A stretch of 64,000 nucleotides of DNA, taken from NCBI RefSeq assembly GCF_025717675.1, contig NZ_JAJIRT010000001.1, forward strand, positions 1,240,001-1,304,000. The letters are read 5' to 3'. The stretch comes from Paucibacter sp. DJ2R-2 (GTDB lineage Bacteria; Pseudomonadota; Gammaproteobacteria; Burkholderiales; Burkholderiaceae_C). This document shows, in pieces, positions 56,210 to 64,000 of this stretch (positions are counted from its first letter, which is position 1; each line of letters starts with the position of its first letter). The translations under genes and the position numbers were made by a program. The notes beneath the pieces were generated by a model. It had not been told where the DNA came from, did not search any database, and saw only the letters and a program-made list of their open reading frames with translations.

Positions 56210-58825
56210 TCAGGGCGCCAGCTGCGGCCAGCAGGCCTCGCTGTGCTGGTGGCCAAGACGGCCTTCTTCGTCGATACCAGGGCGCGCCGCGGGCACCGCA
56301 ACCGCGCTGGCCGTGGCGGCGGCGCGCGGGTCCAGGGCCTTGCCGGCCAGATCGGCCAGCTCGTCCAGATGGGCCTTGAGCACTCGGTCGCCGGCGGAGG
56401 CGGCCTTGGCGCTGAACAGGGACTTCAGACCCTTGAGCTCGGCACGCACGGCCGGGCGGCCTTCTTCCGCACCCGAAGCACCGGGCACCGCCAGGCGCTC
56501 GGCCAGCAGCTCCACATAGGCGCGCTGCAGATTGCGACGCGGCACGCTGACCTTGGCGGCGCCGGTGTTCAGCTCGCTGAACACACCGCCGCGCAGATCG
56601 GCCAGCAGCTCGTCCAGGCGGTAGGCCTTGCCCTCAGCCGCCGCGGCTTCTTGGGCCAGCAGACGGGCGCTGCGGCTGCGGTCCAGCAAGGCACGCAGGA
56701 CATTGCGCTGGGAGGTCAGCAGCATGGCGCCCGGCTCGGCCGGCTTGACCCGCTCCAGGATGGCGGGTTCAAACAACCAGCTCGGGGTCTTGAACAGCTG
56801 CTCGTTCAGGAAGGCCACGGCCTGGGCCTGCTTGGCCTTGGTGGCCGGGGTGTGCACGGCACCGGCCTGGCCGCCATGCTTGTTGTGGAAGTTGTAGCCG
56901 CCGACGATGGCGGTCACATGACCCAGCTCACGGCCCCACTGGCCCCAGGTGGCGCGGTAGAGGTCTTCCAGCGGCTTGTCGCTCTCGCCGTCCTTCAAAG
57001 CCATCTTGGGCAGCTGCTTGACGATGCGCTGCAGGTTCTTGATGCCCAGGCCGGTGGAATACACGGCATCGGCGTCGCCCACGGCTTCGGTGGTGTCGCC
57101 GTACTCGCCCTCACCCTTGGGCGAAGTGAAGCGCAGCCAGGGCTTGCTGTCCTGCTCGCGGATCCAGCGGTCCAGCACCGGCTTCTCGGCCGCCGCGGTC
57201 TTGGCCTCGGGGATGGGCGTGTAGCCCCATTGGGTGGCAAAGATGTCGTAGGGGCCGATCTTGGGGATCAGCAGAGCCGGGTCGATCTTGTCCTCGGGCT
57301 GCACCACGTAGTTGATGCGGCTGTAGTCCATCAAGGTGGGCACATGGCCCATTTCCTTGAGCCATTTGGCATCGCGCAGCTTGTCGACCGGGTAGGTCGA
57401 GCTGGCCTTCATATTGTGCGGAAAGCCCAAGGAGTGGCCGACCTCATGGGTCACCACATAGCCGACCAGATCGCCCATCAAATCGTCCGGCAGCGGCAGT
57501 TGCTGGGCGCGCGGATCGACAGCACCGGCTTGCGTGACGTACCAGTCGCGCTGCAGCTGCATGATGTTGTGATACATCACGATGTTGGCGTTCAGGATCT
57601 CGCCGCTGCGCGGGTCGCTGAGGTGGGGGCCGTAGGCATTGGCGATCGGGCTCGGCACCCAGCGGATGATGCTGTAGCGCACATCGGCGGGGTCGAACTC
57701 GGGGTCTTCTTCCTTCGTCGGGAAGGTCCGCGCCTGCACCGCGTTCTTGAAGCCGGCGGCCTCAAACGCCACATTCCAGGCCTCGATGCCCTTCTTCACA
57801 TAGGGCACCAGATTGCTGGGCGTGGAGCTGTCGATGTACCAGACGATGGGCTTGACCGGCTCGCTCAGCGCGGCGCTCGGGTCCTTCTTTTCGAGGCGCC
57901 AGCGGGTGATCAGGCGCTCACGCTTGCTCTCCTGGGCATCGCTGCCGAAGTCGACGCGGGCGATGCTGAAAAAGCCGACGCGGTCGTCCATGATGCGCGG
58001 CTGCATCGGCACTTCGGGCAGCTGCACCAGGTTGTAGGCGACATTGACGCTGGCGAACTTGGGCGGCTGCGGCGGCAGCTGGAAGCCCGGCGGCAGGCCC
58101 GGCGGCAAGATGATGGGCGTGGGCGTGACGCCGTAGGTGTGGACCGCGTCGATGCGCAGGCTGCCGGCAAAAGCCTTGGTGGTGTCAACATAGCTGCGGC
58201 TCGGGTCCACCGAATTGCCGCGCAGAATGCCACGGGCCGAGAAGTCACCGACCTCGCTGTTGAACAGGCGGGTCACCTCGATCACCGGCGCGCCGCTCTT
58301 GGCAAAGGCCTCGACCGGGAAACTCAGCACGATGGTGTCGCGCTGCGAGGCCTCGACCGAGGGGGCAATCGGCCGGCTCGGGTCGGCCACGAAATCATGC
58401 GAGACCACCTGCAAATAGACCCGGTTTCCTTGCAGGCTGAAGCGCACCACCTCGGTGTTCAGCTCCTTGCCGACATGGTCGACATTGGCGGGCACGGCGG
58501 TGGCCGTGGCCACCATCAGCAGGGGTTTGGAGAGCAGATCCTTGGGGATTTCGAAGTAAGTCTTGCCCTTGAGGCTGTGGATGTTGAACAGGCCGGTCTG
58601 GGTCTTGGCCTCGGCGGTGATGATCTTGTCGAAGGGCTTGGGCTCGCTGGCATCGGGTGCGGCCGGCGGCGTGGCCGGCTTGGCTGCTGCGGCAGCTGCG
58701 GAGGCAGCACCGGCCGGCGCCTCAGGCGCCTGCTTGGGGTCGGCGGCATGCGCGGACAGGGCAGCCAGGCTGGAGATGGCTAAGGCCATGGCGGTGGCCA
58801 CGGGGCCGGTGAGTTTCAAGGACAT
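56210..58825 (-). CDS. Secreted zinc-dependent metalloprotease (DUF5117/DUF5118 type)
   Basis: An 871-aa exported protease-like protein. The leader is MSLKLTGPVATAMALA and on, to SAHAADP. An Ala/Pro-rich spacer precedes the conserved domain. The zinc site THEVGHSLGFPHN near residue 460 is the metzincin-type HExxHxxGxxH. YDIFATQWGYTP lies beyond it, and the C-terminus is DUF5117-like. ATG 58825 was chosen over a longer frame because of the signal peptide. It may degrade peptides in the envelope or medium. It is divergent from the MacA-like gene. Confidence 0.9.
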   Translation of the reverse strand: MSLKLTGPVATAMALAISSLAALSAHAADPKQAPEAPAGAASAAAAAAKPATPPAAPDASEPKPFDKIITAEAKTQTGLFNIHSLKGKTYFEIPKDLLSKPLLMVATATAVPANVDHVGKELNTEVVRFSLQGNRVYLQVVSHDFVADPSRPIAPSVEASQRDTIVLSFPVEAFAKSGAPVIEVTRLFNSEVGDFSARGILRGNSVDPSRSYVDTTKAFAGSLRIDAVHTYGVTPTPIILPPGLPPGFQLPPQPPKFASVNVAYNLVQLPEVPMQPRIMDDRVGFFSIARVDFGSDAQESKRERLITRWRLEKKDPSAALSEPVKPIVWYIDSSTPSNLVPYVKKGIEAWNVAFEAAGFKNAVQARTFPTKEEDPEFDPADVRYSIIRWVPSPIANAYGPHLSDPRSGEILNANIVMYHNIMQLQRDWYVTQAGAVDPRAQQLPLPDDLMGDLVGYVVTHEVGHSLGFPHNMKASSTYPVDKLRDAKWLKEMGHVPTLMDYSRINYVVQPEDKIDPALLIPKIGPYDIFATQWGYTPIPEAKTAAAEKPVLDRWIREQDSKPWLRFTSPKGEGEYGDTTEAVGDADAVYSTGLGIKNLQRIVKQLPKMALKDGESDKPLEDLYRATWGQWGRELGHVTAIVGGYNFHNKHGGQAGAVHTPATKAKQAQAVAFLNEQLFKTPSWLFEPAILERVKPAEPGAMLLTSQRNVLRALLDRSRSARLLAQEAAAAEGKAYRLDELLADLRGGVFSELNTGAAKVSVPRRNLQRAYVELLAERLAVPGASGAEEGRPAVRAELKGLKSLFSAKAASAGDRVLKAHLDELADLAGKALDPRAAATASAVAVPAARPGIDEEGRLGHQHSEACWPQLAP

Positions 58826-59089
58826 GGGTGGTTTTCCTTTGCGGGGGCGGTGGCCCCGGGTCTGCTCAGGGCCCCGAGCACCGGCAGCGGCTGTCGAGCG
58901 GCTCGGTCTGGGGTGATTCCTGATTTCGGAATTGTGTCGTGCGAGCGCGCGCGCGCCGAAAGTCAGCCCCCCGGGGAAACCCTGGAGGCTGTGCGCTCCC
59001 ACCGCAATTCAGACATCGCCAACGTCGATTGGTCGCAAATTCCGGGCCCATCGCTTCTCCACCACGCAATTCGCGGTTAGAAAGCCGCC

Positions 59090-60336
59090 ATGGCACTTTC
59101 CACCTCGCTCAAAAAACTCTTCGCCCGGCGCAGCGTCGTCGCCCTCGTGGTCCTCGGTCTGGCCGGCGCCGGCTGGGTGGCCTTCAACCGCGGAGAGCAC
59201 AAGCCACCGCCGGAGCGCTTTCGCAGCACCGCCATCGACGAGGGCGCCATCACCCAGGTGGTGATGGCCAATGGCAATCTACAGCCGGTGACCACCGTGG
59301 TGGTCGGCGCGGCGGTCAGCGGCACGGTGGCCGAGCGCCTGGTCGACTTCAATGACGCGGTCAAAAAGGGTCAGGTCTTGCTGCGCATCGACCCGGCGAA
59401 TTTCCAGGCCCGGGTGCGCCAGGCCAAGGCCCAGCTGGCCTCGGCCGAAGCGCAGGTGGCGTTTGCCCGCGGCAATCTGGAGCGCAACGAAGCGCTCAAG
59501 GCCCAGGGCTATATCGCCGCGCCGCAGCGCGACCAGAGCCTGCGAGAGCTGGAGGTGGCCCGCGGCAACCTGGGCATCGCCCGCGCCCAGCTTGATGCGG
59601 CCGAGACCGACCTCGGCAACACCGTGATCCGTGCCCCGGTGGACGGGGTGGTGATCAAGCGCAGCGTCGATGTCGGCCAGACCGTGGCCGCCAGCTTCCA
59701 GACGCCCGAGCTCTTCCTGATCGCCAAGGACTTGCGCGAGATGGTCATCCAGACCAATGTCAGCGAGGCCGATGCCGGCCTGATCCAGAACGGCCAGGTG
59801 GTGCGCTTCGTGGTCGATGCGCACCCCAACCGCGAGTTCGAGGGCAAGGTCGAGCAGTTCCGCCTGAACGCCACCAACACCCAGGGCGTGGTCACCTACA
59901 CCGTGATCGTCAACGTGCCCAACCCCGACGGCATCCTCAAGCCCGGCATGACGGCGCAGACCCGCATCGTCGTTGCCAGCAAGAGCAAGACCCTGCGCCT
60001 GCCCACCGCTGCCCTGCGCTTCAAGCCCGATGAAGACGAGCTCAAGCCGCAGGGCAAGGCCGCTAAAGCTGCAGCCTCGGCCTCATCCGCTGCTTCCGCC
60101 GCCTCGGCCCCCAAGACTGAAGTCGCCCGCCCTGACGACGACGGCGTGCTCAGCAATCTGCGCGGCAACGCCCGTGTCTACAAGGTCTACACCGTGGACG
60201 CCGAGCAAAACCTCAAGGCGCACGAGATCACGGTCGGCATCTCCAACACCCGCTTCACCGAGCTGCTCAGCGGCGACCTGAAGCGCGGCGATGCCGTGGT
60301 GACCCGGCGCGCATCCAAGGACAAGAAGGAGGAGCT

Positions 60337-60340
<4 letters not shown>
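59090..60340 (+). CDS. MacA-like periplasmic adaptor of an ABC exporter
   Basis: A 416-aa membrane-fusion protein. An N-terminal TM anchor (SVVALVVLGLAGAGWVAF) is followed by a barrel-sandwich/lipoyl region, a coiled coil (residues 105-175, with QARVRQAKAQLASAEAQVAF) and a beta-barrel domain (VIRAPVDGVVIKRSVDVGQ). A low-complexity AASASSAASAASAP linker lies near the C-terminus. It starts a three-gene operon with ATPase and permease, whose starts overlap, as in MacA-MacB systems. An outer-membrane channel is not seen here. Confidence 0.92.
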
Positions 60341-61049
<709 letters not shown>

Positions 61050-61053
<4 letters not shown>

Positions 61054-62267
61054 ACCCGATGCAGATTTTTCTCGAGGCCCTGCGTTCCCTGAACGCCAAC
61101 CGCCTGCGCAGCGCCCTGACCATGCTGGGCGTGGTGATCGGCATTGCCTCGGTGCTGCTGATGCTCAGCGTCGGCGATGCCGTGCGCGCCTTCATCGACA
61201 AGGAGCTGGCCGTGCTGGGCAGCAACCAGCTGATCGTGCAGAACGGCACGCCGGTGGACGGCGGCGGCGTCAAGCGCCGCACCGGCGAGGTGCCGGCCCT
61301 GACCGTGGCCGATGCCCGAGCCCTGGCCGAGCTGCCCAGCCTCAAGGGCGCGGCGCCGGCGCTGCAGGGCTTTTTCCAGGTGCAGTATGGCGAGAGCAAC
61401 AGCAACCAGACGGTGCTGGGCACCACGCCGGCCATGCTGGCCCTGCGCAGCTGGCAGGTGGAGCAGGGCGTGCCCCTGGACGAGCGCGATGTGCAGGCCG
61501 CCGCCCGGGTGGCGGTGATCGGCTCCAAGCTGGCGGCCGACCATTTCAGCAACCGCAACCCGCTGGGCCAAACCGTGCGCCTGGACGGACAGCCCTTCAC
61601 CGTCATCGGCGTGCTGGGCGGCAGCGGCCGCACCCTGGACGGCACCGAACTGGGCGAGCTGATCCTGGTGCCCATCAGCGCCATGCCCATGCGCTTGCAG
61701 CGCCCTGGAAGCGTGCACTACATCAGCGTGCAGTCCCACAGCGCCGCCGGCCTGGCCGAGGCTCAGCTCGATGTGGAAGAACTGCTGCGCGACCGCCACC
61801 GCATCACCGGCGACAAGCTCGATGATTTCGTCGTCACCAACCTGGCCAGCATCGCCAAATCGGGCGCGGCCATCGCCGGCGGCCTGTCCATCGGCCTGGG
61901 CCTGATCGGCGCGGTCTCGCTGCTGGTGGGCGGCATCGGCATCATGAACATCATGCTGGTCAGCGTGTCCGAGCGGGTGCGAGAGATCGGCATCCGCATG
62001 GCCATCGGCGCCAAGCCGCGCGATGTGCTCTGGCAGTTCCTCGGCGAAGCGGTGGTGCTGTGCCTCCTGGGCGGCCTGATCGGCCTGAGCATCGCCGCCC
62101 TGGGCGCTTGGGGTGTCAATGCCAACACCTCGTTCGCCATGAGCCTGGCGCCCAAGCACATCATGGTGGCCATCGGCTTTGCCAGCGGCGTGGGCCTGTT
62201 CTTTGGCTATTACCCGGCGCGGCGCGCTTCACGCCTGCTGCCGATTGAGTGCTTGCGGCAGGATTGA
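61050..62267 (+). CDS. MacB-like ABC transporter permease (FtsX/MacB_PCD)
   Basis: A 405-aa permease that starts in ATGA overlap with the ATPase. The first TM segment (TMLGVVIGIASVLLMLSVG) is followed by a large periplasmic MacB_PCD domain (residues 45-270), and three TM segments close the protein with the FtsX signature GGIGIMNIMLVSVSERVREIG. A four-TM type VII ABC permease. Its likely cargo is unknown. Confidence 0.95.
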
Positions 62268-62286
62268 AGCGTTCGGGACCTGCGGG

Positions 62287-63195
62287 TCAAAGCTGGGAAG
62301 CGCTGCGGCGGTCAGCCGGCCGGGCGCTGCTCTTGCTGCGACGCTGCACCTGCTTTTGCATGCGCCAGTAGCCCCAGGCACCGCGGCCCAATGCCAAGGT
62401 CAAGACCAGGCCGATGACCCAAGGCGTGAGCTCGTCGACGAGCTGCTTCAGCATCACCGAGACCAGAATCGAATCACGCCGAATCTCGGCATCACTGCGT
62501 GGGCGGGCGCCCGGGTCGGCACCGCCACCACCCTGGCCGAAGCCCCCGGAGCTTGACAGCTCGGAGCGCTGCCGGCTGCTGCGACGCCGCTCCATTTCCT
62601 CTTCGCTGGGCTCTTCAAACAGCAGACCGCCACGGAACTGGCTCAACTCGGCCCGGGCGTCACGCCAGAAGTCCTTGAAGTCGCGCAGCTCGCTGCTGTC
62701 GCGCAGTTCGCGCAAGGCGTCGTTGATCAGTAGCTGATCACCGGCATGCATGGCATCGCGTGTCGGCTGCCCCGCCGCCGAAGCGTCAGGGCGAGTGCGC
62801 GCGGCACCGGGGCCGCTGCTGCCAGGCTCGGTCTGGGGCCGCGCCGGCTTGCCATCGGCAGACGGAGCGGCCAGGACCTGGGCTGCCGCCGCCTGCCAGT
62901 CGGCCTCACCCGGCGCCGCCTGACCCACACCGAAATTGGACTTGAACGGCAGCGACAGCTCGAGACGCCGGCCAAAGCCTTGGCTTTCCACCGGGGCCGA
63001 GGCTGCATAGGGGTTCTGCAAAAGCTTGCTGATATCCACCGGCGCCATGGCCGGCTGGATGACCGGCTCAGCGCCAACCGAGGCCGCGCCGCAGAGCAGC
63101 AAGGCGCAAGCAGCGGGCCGCACCAGGGCCGCAGCCCATGCGGCGGCGCAAGCGGTGACCCGCTTGTTTGCGCCTGCTTGCTGAACCGATTTCAT
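62287..63195 (-). CDS. Hypothetical exported protein with C-terminal TM segment
   Basis: A 302-aa protein; the start MKSVQQAGANK (63195) precedes a probable signal segment (AACALLLCGAASVGAEP). The middle is low complexity, with Ala/Pro/Gly/Ser-rich stretches and a GGFGQGGGGADPG run. A TM segment (TPWVIGLVLTLALGRGAWGYW) near residue 270 precedes a basic tail (RMQKQVQRRSKSSARPADRR). No family recognised. It converges with the ABC permease gene. Confidence 0.6.
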   Translation of the reverse strand: MKSVQQAGANKRVTACAAAWAAALVRPAACALLLCGAASVGAEPVIQPAMAPVDISKLLQNPYAASAPVESQGFGRRLELSLPFKSNFGVGQAAPGEADWQAAAAQVLAAPSADGKPARPQTEPGSSGPGAARTRPDASAAGQPTRDAMHAGDQLLINDALRELRDSSELRDFKDFWRDARAELSQFRGGLLFEEPSEEEMERRRSSRQRSELSSSGGFGQGGGGADPGARPRSDAEIRRDSILVSVMLKQLVDELTPWVIGLVLTLALGRGAWGYWRMQKQVQRRSKSSARPADRRSASQL

Positions 63196-63249
63196 GCCCG
63201 ACACTCGTTTTCTCTTCCGCACCCGCGCCCAATGCGGGCGCGGTCTTAT

Positions 63250-64000
63250 TTACATTTTGCCCGGCTCGCGAGGCATTTCTGCCGTGCTGGCGCTCGGTTC
63301 GGTGTCCTTTTCACCATCTGCGGCGCCAAACCCCCCGGCTCCGGGGGTGCGAATCACAAACACATCGCCGGCCTGCATCTCGGCCTGGCCGATGTGGGGC
63401 AGGTCCTCGCGGCGGCCATCGGCGCGCTCCACCCAGTTGGCCCCCGGCGCCCCGGCGCCGCCACCGGCCAGGCCAAAGGCGCCGCGCAGCCGGCCATTGC
63501 TCAGAATGCCCGCCGTCATGGGCTCCAGGAAGCGGATCCGGCGCTCGCCGCCATTACCGCCACGCCACCGCCCGGCGCCGCCACTGCCGGGCACGATCTC
63601 GTAGCCGTCCAGGCGCACCGGGAAACGGAATTCCAGCACCTCGGGGTCGGTCAGGCGCGAGTTGGTCATATGGGTCTGCACCACGCTGGTCCCGTCAAAG
63701 CCCGGGCCGGCACCCGAGCCGCCGGAAATCGTCTCGTAGTACTGGTGGCGCGCGTTGCCGAAGGTGAAGTTGTTCATGGTGCACTGGCTGGCCGCCAGCA
63801 CGCCAAGGGCGCCGTAGAGCGCGTTGGTGACACAGCTGGAGGTTTCGACATTGCCGGCCACCACGGCCGCCGGCGCGCGCGGGTTGAGCATGCAGCCCTC
63901 GGGCACGATCACCTGCAGCGGCTTCAGGCAGCCCGCATTGAGCGGGATCTGGTCGTCCACCAGGGTTCGGAACACATAGAGCACCGCCGCCATGGTGATG
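63250..64000 (-). CDS. Hydantoinase B / 5-oxoprolinase subunit, C-terminal part (cut by window edge)
   Basis: The last 250 codons of a gene that runs off the right end. QCTMNNFTFG, YYETISGGSGAGPGFDG, QTHMTNSRLTDPEVLE and PGSGGAGRWRGGNGG are conserved features of HyuB/oxoprolinase subunits, which hydrolyse cyclic amides with ATP. The extended C-terminus after PGAGGFGA (EKDTEPSASTAEMP) is unusual. A partner HyuA-type domain would lie outside the window or on the same chain. Confidence 0.92.
   Translation of the reverse strand, partial: ITMAAVLYVFRTLVDDQIPLNAGCLKPLQVIVPEGCMLNPRAPAAVVAGNVETSSCVTNALYGALGVLAASQCTMNNFTFGNARHQYYETISGGSGAGPGFDGTSVVQTHMTNSRLTDPEVLEFRFPVRLDGYEIVPGSGGAGRWRGGNGGERRIRFLEPMTAGILSNGRLRGAFGLAGGGAGAPGANWVERADGRREDLPHIGQAEMQAGDVFVIRTPGAGGFGAADGEKDTEPSASTAEMPREPGKM

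Noticed and set aside
55988-58783. Plus-strand frame of 931 codons over the metalloprotease
   Set aside because: No recognisable motif; the minus-strand gene has a signal peptide and zinc site.

Overview
The window is high-GC, densely packed DNA, consistent with a betaproteobacterium of the order Burkholderiales (the Roseateles / Rubrivivax / Leptothrix side is my best guess). Supporting signs are a type IV pilin beside a PglL-like oligosaccharyltransferase, a PEP-CTERM-like protein, a MaoC-phosphotransacetylase fusion with acetate kinase, DUF3141 and FabI, and betaproteobacterial-type intergenic repeats. No rRNA, tRNA or CRISPR array was seen. Both ends cut genes: the left edge holds the tail of a solute-binding protein and the right edge the C-terminal part of a hydantoinase B / oxoprolinase subunit.

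Layout. 1-7555: a head-to-tail array of at least five paralogous family 5 solute-binding proteins with no permease or ATPase in view. 7574-10089: PglL-like transferase and pilA on the minus strand, with a sigma-54 promoter and two 15-bp palindromes upstream of pilA. 10090-18281: class II cyclic-nucleotide phosphodiesterase-like hydrolase, a large SNF2 helicase, a CPA2 antiporter and an outer-membrane-like protein. 18291-25582: a likely seven-gene minus-strand operon running from a cysteine desulfurase-rhodanese fusion through TrhO, a two-TM peptide, an SPFH lipoprotein, a MurA-family enzyme and a family 3-like binding protein to a pseudouridine synthase. 25912-36098: DUF2087 protein, map with a ParD-like gene, psd, a HAF-repeat PEP-CTERM protein, a LysR/aldo-keto reductase pair, a GGDEF-EAL protein and trpS carrying an in-frame palindromic insertion. 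36259-40474: acyl-CoA synthetase, patatin, a membrane desaturase and a decayed second patatin tail.

40733-50266 holds a MaoC-Pta fusion and, converging on it from the other strand, fabI, DUF3141 and ackA. These are separated by about 3.7 kb of accessory sequence with a VOC protein, orphan genes, lower GC and a pair of 50-bp repeats. 50396-64000: a 2TM protein, a LysR/quinone-oxidoreductase pair, a membrane-bound AraC regulator, a secreted hydrolase, a secreted zinc metalloprotease, a MacAB-like exporter operon, a membrane-anchored orphan and the start of the hydantoinase-type gene.

The best leads are the solute-binding array, the desulfurase / degenerate metallo-beta-lactamase-like / rhodanese fusion next to TrhO, the repeat domesticated inside trpS, the interrupted Pta/FabI/DUF3141/AckA cluster, and the pilA control region. 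Family assignments come from motif reading by eye; no database search was run.
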